The notes under the pieces: model-generated | Seen by the model: only the letters and a program-made list of their open reading frames with translations | The model's database searches: none | Told to the model about the DNA's origin: nothing | Made by a program: the position numbers and the translations under genes | From: Mytilisepta virgata | Lineage: Eukaryota > Mollusca > Bivalvia > Mytilida > Mytilidae | Direction of reading: 5' to 3' | Assembly: GCA_028015205.1 (NCBI GenBank) | Contig: CM051511.1 | Coordinates: 37,411,204-37,475,203 of the forward strand | Length of the DNA stretch: 64,000 bases | In this document: piece by piece, positions 59,773 through 64,000 of the stretch | Numbering within the stretch: the stretch's first letter is position 1 | Layout: each line of letters starts with the position of its first letter

Positions 59773-59966
59773 TTGAATTAGTAGATGATGAAGAGGATGA
59801 GGCAACTGACAGTTTGCCAGGTCACCAATTAAAGAGGCCCCGTTCGAGGATAAAATCAACATCATCAGATGGCAAATCCTCTAAACAAATGTCTCGGCAG
59901 ATGTCTCGGCAGTTTTCAGTACAGTCACCGAAGGACAAAGCAGATGAAACAGAAGAACCAGAAGAG
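59773..59966 (+). CDS. ABCB1: ABCB1-like exon 17 (regulatory linker)
   Basis: Residues 653-717, the charged linker between the two halves. It has an acidic start (VDDEEDEATD), then a basic Ser-rich core with RPRSR and two exact SRQ-type repeats (KQMSRQMSRQF), and an acidic end (DETEEPEE). In the P-glycoprotein family this linker is phosphorylated by PKA and PKC, and the RxxS/SRQ clusters here suit that, but sites are inferred. The acceptor is TTATTTCAG. The donor GAG|GTTTGA is weak and followed by an in-frame stop. Confidence 0.9.
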
Positions 59967-60499
59967 GTTTGATTTTTAATTTGTGTTTTGTCACTTTTAT
60001 AGCATCTGTTATCAGTGAGAAATATTGGTAAGTTATTTCCCATATCCAAGTTGTCAAAGGGAGACAATTGTATTTATCTCCCTTCATTCCTAAGGGCTAA
60101 AGGAAGGCTGTTTCATTAACTCCCTTGGCCAACCTGGTTAAGTTAAATAACTGATGAGTGGTCTTTTTTTAGATTTAAACAGTTTATTCTAAAAAAAATT
60201 AATTATATATGAATTTACTATTGTATTTTATACGTAGGATCAAAATAGAAACAGCAGCAATATTTCTGAATGTTAACATTTTACAAAACCACATAATTTG
60301 GTAACCTTGAAATAATAAAAAATTGACTAGATAGCCAAAAAAACTGGCTCAATCATTTCAGAAAAGTTTCCCCAAATTGTTTACAGACATGTTATGGACT
60401 CCATATTGTGACACCTTTGAATAATGGATATAGAAAAATGTTATTGTTGAATTCTTCAAATTTTTCAAATCTTTAATTAATATGCTTTTTTCATCACAG

Positions 60500-60646
60500 A
60501 TAGAAGAGTATGTTGCACCTCCATATTTCCGTATCTTACATGAGAACAAGCCAGACTGTGGGTTCATTGTTATAGGAGTAATAGGATCAGCCATTGCAGG
60601 TTGTACCATGCCGGCCTTTGCTTTTTTCTTTGGAGAAATGATCAAG
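60500..60646 (+). CDS. ABCB1: ABCB1-like exon 18 (start of TMD2, TM7)
   Basis: Residues 718-766. It encodes the second elbow helix (PPYFRILHENKPD) and TM7 (FIVIGVIGSAIAGCTMPAF), ending FFFGEMIK, a motif parallel to the TM1 region. The acceptor is TCATCACAG and the donor AAG|GTAAAT, phase 0. A mariner-like MITE begins 14 bases after the exon end. Confidence 0.94.
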
Positions 60647-60659
60647 GTAAATGGAAATT

Positions 60660-61058
60660 TTAAGGATGATCGCTGGTCTAATAGGAAATAAATAGGATTT
60701 GAAATAGGTGTTTTAATTTGAGAGAGCATATGAATAGTAAACAAATAAGCAAGAAAACAATATAGGTTCATGTGCTCATTTTAGAGCTATAAGGCCTTGG
60801 AAATTTGCAGGAAATGGGTATTCTCTGGATTTTTCATTGTCTTTACATTGACAACTTCAGTCTCTGAAAAATGTATGAAAAAATAAAAATGATTTCATAA
60901 AGTTTTGTCAAATACCATTTTAAGGTATATATGATTGAATTATAAAAGAAAAAGTGGGGATTTATGGGCAAAAAATTTCATGTTTAAGAAATGGATAAAT
61001 CCTGAGGATTCCGAAAATCTGACAAAAAGACCAAAACATGACCAGCGGGCATCCTTAA
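60660..61058 (-). mobile_element. Mariner-like MITE (AAGGATGCTCGCTGG family), copy 4, inverted
   Basis: Ends TTAAGGATGATCGCTGGTC and GACCAGCGGGCATCCTTAA. The interior is the reverse complement of copies 1-3 in introns 2 and 3. It starts 14 bases after exon 18. Confidence 0.8.
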
Positions 61059-61657
61059 GATGTTTTATGTTTTTGTCTTTCATCCAGATATGTCCTATAC
61101 ACTAAAACATAATCAAATAAGCAAAAATTTCATTGAGCTGTAAGACATTATTGTCATCATTATATATATATAACTTTGTTGCAGAAAATGTTTCTACAAA
61201 ACAAATTTTTATGAAAGTCATTCTTTTAATAAAAGTATTACATAATCATAAAAACAAATAATAAATAAAGTAAATTCATGATCTTTTCATAATAACAGTA
61301 TATATATTTTTTTTTTTTTTAAAGAAACAGGTTTAAAAAAAAAATGTGTAAGTGATTAATATTTTATTTCATTATTGTCAAACAGGGTTAACTCCCTTTA
61401 ACTTACACTATATAAAAGTTTCATAAATTTGTTGGGCAGAATAAATATCTTTTTTGATTAAAAGGCTTATTTATAAAAACTCATAAAAATGATCCCCACC
61501 TATAAAATTATAATTTAAATGCATTTTGACCCTCTCACCTTTCATGCAATCAATTTGGAAACAACCTTAGTTAAAACTGTTTATTAGTTTTAAACCAGGA
61601 AATATTGTTTTCTAAGTAAAAATTTTATAGTTAGTCTTCATGAATATAAAACTTTGT

Positions 61658-62056
61658 TGTGTCGCCTGCGGAACGCATGGTCGACACATAGGGATCAGTC
61701 GTCTTGCGTCTTGTGTCGTCTTGGGTCTTCACACTTTTCTTCTATCCTCAACTACTCGTAAACCGCTCAAAGGAATTTGATGAAACTTTCTCTATGCATT
61801 AAGCTTAATGCACAGGTGTGCATATATATTTCATTTTTAGAAAATTTTAAACTTTCTTTTGTAAAAATTGACATTTTTGAAAAAAAAAGGGGGGAGGGGG
61901 GCTCAAAACTTCTATCCTCAACTACTCCATAACCGTTCAAAGCAATTTGATGAAACTTTCTCTGTGCATTTACCTTAATGCAAAGGTGTGCATATATATT
62001 TCATTTTTAGAAAATTTTAATATCTTTTGTAAAAATTGACGTCCGCAGGCGACACA
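61658..62056. mobile_element. TGTGTCGCCTGCGG-ended element in intron 18
   Basis: Perfect 14-bp inverted ends TGTGTCGCCTGCGG and CCGCAGGCGACACA. The interior has two tandem units of about 150 bp (CTTCTATCCTCAACTACTC ... TTGTAAAAATTGAC). It ends 65 bases before exon 19. Confidence 0.75.
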
Positions 62057-62121
62057 TGTCTTCCTTGGAAAACTCACACATTTTTTCTGTACTTATATAT
62101 ATATATTATTTGTTTTTCTAG

Positions 62122-62211
62122 GTATTTATAGATCTGGGCGACAATGGTCTATTTTGGAGTATGATGTTCCTCGTTTTAGGAGCTTCCAATTTCCTGGTAT
62201 ATTTTGTTCAG
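62122..62211 (+). CDS. ABCB1: ABCB1-like exon 19 (extracellular loop 4, TM8)
   Basis: Residues 767-796. It covers the short loop after TM7 (VFIDLGDNGLFW) and most of TM8 (MMFLVLGASNFLVYFVQ). The acceptor is TTTTTCTAG and the donor CAG|GTAAAT, phase 0. Confidence 0.93.
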
Positions 62212-62504
62212 GTAAATGATTAACAGAGAACTTAGACAAATTTATACCTAAATTTTCAGATCATTGGGTAATTACAATTTTATAAGCTGCAATTATATTA
62301 CACGTAGTGCAAATAATATTAAAAATTGCAATTAAAAAGGAAAGAAAAAAGATGGAACCTTGGTTACTCAAATTGGAATTTTATTCCCTATCAATTTTCA
62401 TGGATTTTGTAGGATATGAAGGTCCATGACTTCAATTATACAACAAAAATTTCATAGCAGGTTATAGATAAATTATAAATGCATGTATCATCGATAAAAA
62501 TATG

Positions 62505-62655
62505 TGTCACCTATGTGGCAATGTTGTCACATGTCAACACCTATGTGGCAATGTTGACACATGTCCACACCTATGTAGCAATGAAGATGCATGTCCACAC
62601 CTATGTGGCAATGTCGACTCGTGTCCACACCTATGGAGTGATGTAGACACTTCTG
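62505..62655 (+). repeat. About 32-bp minisatellite in intron 19
   Basis: Five units of the CACACCTATGTGGCAATGTT type. The Cys/His-rich frame across it (62502-62735) is a translated repeat and not a zinc-finger gene. Confidence 0.85.
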
Positions 62656-62778
62656 TTGTCATCTGTATGTCTATTAGTCACATCATGTTGGAGATAACTC
62701 TAGATTCACTAATTTCCATAATATTTTTGGAGTGACCATTCTACTCTTAAAGTTTCATGTGGTCCTCAGTACATATTA

Positions 62779-62920
62779 TCAGGTTTTCTGCAAACGTATA
62801 TCGTAAAATGTCAGCCGCGAGACACAATGTGAAGCTTTTTCGGAGAGTGAGCATAGCGAACGAGCTAAAAAGCTTCATATTGTGTCGAGCGGCTTGTTTG
62901 AAGAAAACTTGATGATAAAT
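62779..62920. repeat. Inverted-repeat hairpin in intron 19
   Basis: GACACAATGTGAAGCTTTTT and AAAAGCTTCATATTGTGTC arms with outer words CAGGTTTTCTGCAAAC / GAAGAAAACTTGATG. The loop has GTGAGCATAGCGAACGAGC. Confidence 0.8.
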
Positions 62921-63189
62921 TTATCGTATTGTTAACTAGCAATCTTAATGGAATTTCTTACTTTTCAATGGCCATCTGCCTATAACTGGATGTTTTCCTG
63001 ATATATTCGGGTCAACGCTGGGTCAAACATTATGATGTTGCTGATATATTCGGGTCAGCTCATATTAGGGTCGGGTCAACTCTTTACGACGTCACAGTGC
63101 CGAAATACGGGAAATTGTGAAGGCCTCAGCAGGTCGATATAGGCATGGGGAAATACAATAAGTATTAAATATCAGTACCACCATACGAG

Positions 63190-63625
63190 TTATTTTTTAA
63201 ATTTGTTTATTAGAAGACGCATCATTCTTCCGTAAATGGCCATTTTCAGTGTGAGATGACCCATGGAAGATCACTTCACTTGACCCCATCTCCTACTGCA
63301 AGAGGCCTCATCTTCCACTGCTTTTAGACCAATTAAATCAAGCCGTTCACAAATGCACATACATTTTGACCAATTAGGAGTAACGTTATTTAATTTCGTC
63401 GTCATTGAATTTCTCTAGATACAGGAAACTTAGAAATGTAATATTTACAGAAGAAATAGGTACTTATACTCGTTCATAAGTCAAGAACTGGAAAATCTTC
63501 AATGTTTTTAAATTCAGCATCTTTTCCCTCATTCCGCTGCACTCCACTTGGGAAAGACATGAATTTTAAAAACTCGAAGATTTTCAATTCTTCATTTTGA
63601 ACTCGTGTAAGAACCTATTATTCTG
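63190..63625 (-). repeat. CACGAGTTC-family repeat in intron 19, inverted
   Basis: Reverse complement of the block at 47828-48170 (GAGATGACCCATGGAAGATC, AATAGGTACTTATACTCGTT, AACTCGTGTAAGAACCTATT). It ends about 65 bases before exon 20. Confidence 0.75.
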
Positions 63626-63690
63626 GTTTTACATTTTGATTTGAAGTTGTAAAGTTGACTGTGCATTGTAATTCTTAATTTATTTGACAG

Positions 63691-63852
63691 TCAGCAGCTT
63701 TTGGAGTGTCAGGTGAGCGTTTAACTATGAGACTCAGACTGAAAACATTTGAAGCTTATATGAGGCAGGATGCCACCTTCTACGACGACAAATTTCATTC
63801 AACCGGAGCACTTACAACAAGACTTGCTACAGATGCCTCCTTAATTAAAACA
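63691..63852 (+). CDS. ABCB1: ABCB1-like exon 20 (intracellular loop 3); last exon in window
   Basis: Residues 797-850. It continues TM8 into the third intracellular loop with GERLTMRLRLKTFEAYMRQD, ATFYDD, and TGALTTRLATDAS, the TMD2 counterpart of exon 6. The acceptor is ATTTGACAG and the donor ACA|GTAAGT, phase 0. TM9-12 and NBD2 must lie beyond the window. Confidence 0.95.
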
Positions 63853-64000
63853 GTAAGTCTCGTGTCATTTTAATCCAAAGCTGTTCTGGTTTTTAATTCT
63901 AAATCTGATTATGGATTAAGTTTTAAATAATCGAGTGAATGTTTGGGTCACTTAACATTTTTAACTATATTTTGAAGTTTTCATGATATTTGTATGTCTG

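Larger units (their letters stand above)
22509..63852 (+). other. ABCB1: ABCB1-like multidrug/multixenobiotic resistance transporter gene (3' end outside window)
   Basis: Gene span from the first ATG to the last exon in view. The product is a full-size ABC exporter of subfamily B (TMD1-NBD1-linker-TMD2-NBD2), which in animals pumps amphipathic xenobiotics out across the plasma membrane using ATP; in bivalves this is the multixenobiotic resistance pump. Nineteen constitutive exons join to 850 codons with no frame conflict. Human ABCB1 is 1280 residues, so about one third (rest of TMD2, NBD2) lies downstream. A-loop Tyr417, Walker A Lys449, Gln491, Glu572 and His603 all sit 16 residues beyond the human positions 401, 433, 475, 556 and 587, which supports the exon chain. 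ABCB1 versus its close vertebrate paralogues (ABCB4, ABCB11) cannot be separated here, so the symbol means the ABCB1-like clade. Confidence 0.95.

Noticed and set aside
62502..62735. Cys/His-rich frame resembling zinc fingers
   Set aside because: It is a 32-bp minisatellite read in one frame; CHLCGNV units have no proper zinc-finger spacing.

Overview
The window reads as genomic DNA from an animal with long, repeat-choked introns, most likely a bivalve mollusc and probably a mussel relative. Introns are AT-rich. They carry dense SINEs, MITEs and a degenerate repeat family ending in GCTCACCTGG / CCAGGTGAGCGATACAGGCTC. A SINE with a CTGATGAGTC...GAC.GAAA core also points to bivalves. The species assignment is inference, not a database result.

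One protein-coding gene is clear: an ABCB1/P-glycoprotein-like full ABC transporter (multixenobiotic resistance pump) on the plus strand. Its first ATG is at 22509, and the last complete exon in view ends at 63852, so the 3' part is off the window. I reconstruct 19 constitutive coding exons plus one candidate alternative N-terminal exon. All junctions are GT-AG and phase-compatible. The assembled 850 codons cover the N-terminus, TMD1 (TM1-6, with three N-glycosylation sequons in the first extracellular loop), a complete NBD1 (A-loop Tyr417, Walker A 443-451, Q-loop Gln491, LSGGQ 547-551, Walker B Glu572, H-loop His603), the charged Ser/Arg linker and the start of TMD2. All five catalytic landmarks sit 16 residues after the remembered human ABCB1 positions, which argues against a missing or extra exon between them.

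Layout: 1-22508 is gene-free. It is dominated by a segmental duplication (copy A about 1-5555, copy B about 14536-21191), and each copy gained its own insertions afterwards. Between the copies lie a SINE split by a 2.08-kb terminal-inverted-repeat element that carries the tail of a LINE, a mariner-like element filled with a minisatellite, and a degenerate GACCTTGAC tandem field. From 22509 to the end are the transporter exons, separated by introns of 0.5-8 kb holding hAT-, Harbinger- and mariner-like MITEs, tRNA-derived SINEs and tandem arrays.

The most interesting feature is splice-site amplification inside the gene. The exon 9 donor is the first unit of an eleven-copy 30-bp minisatellite in which seven further copies keep GTGAGT. 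The exon 7 acceptor plus the first 44 bases of the exon are reiterated upstream with an exact 94-bp period. SINEs and MITEs also sit within 14-95 bases of several splice sites, so transposon insertion and tandem duplication appear to be shaping splicing of this detoxification gene.
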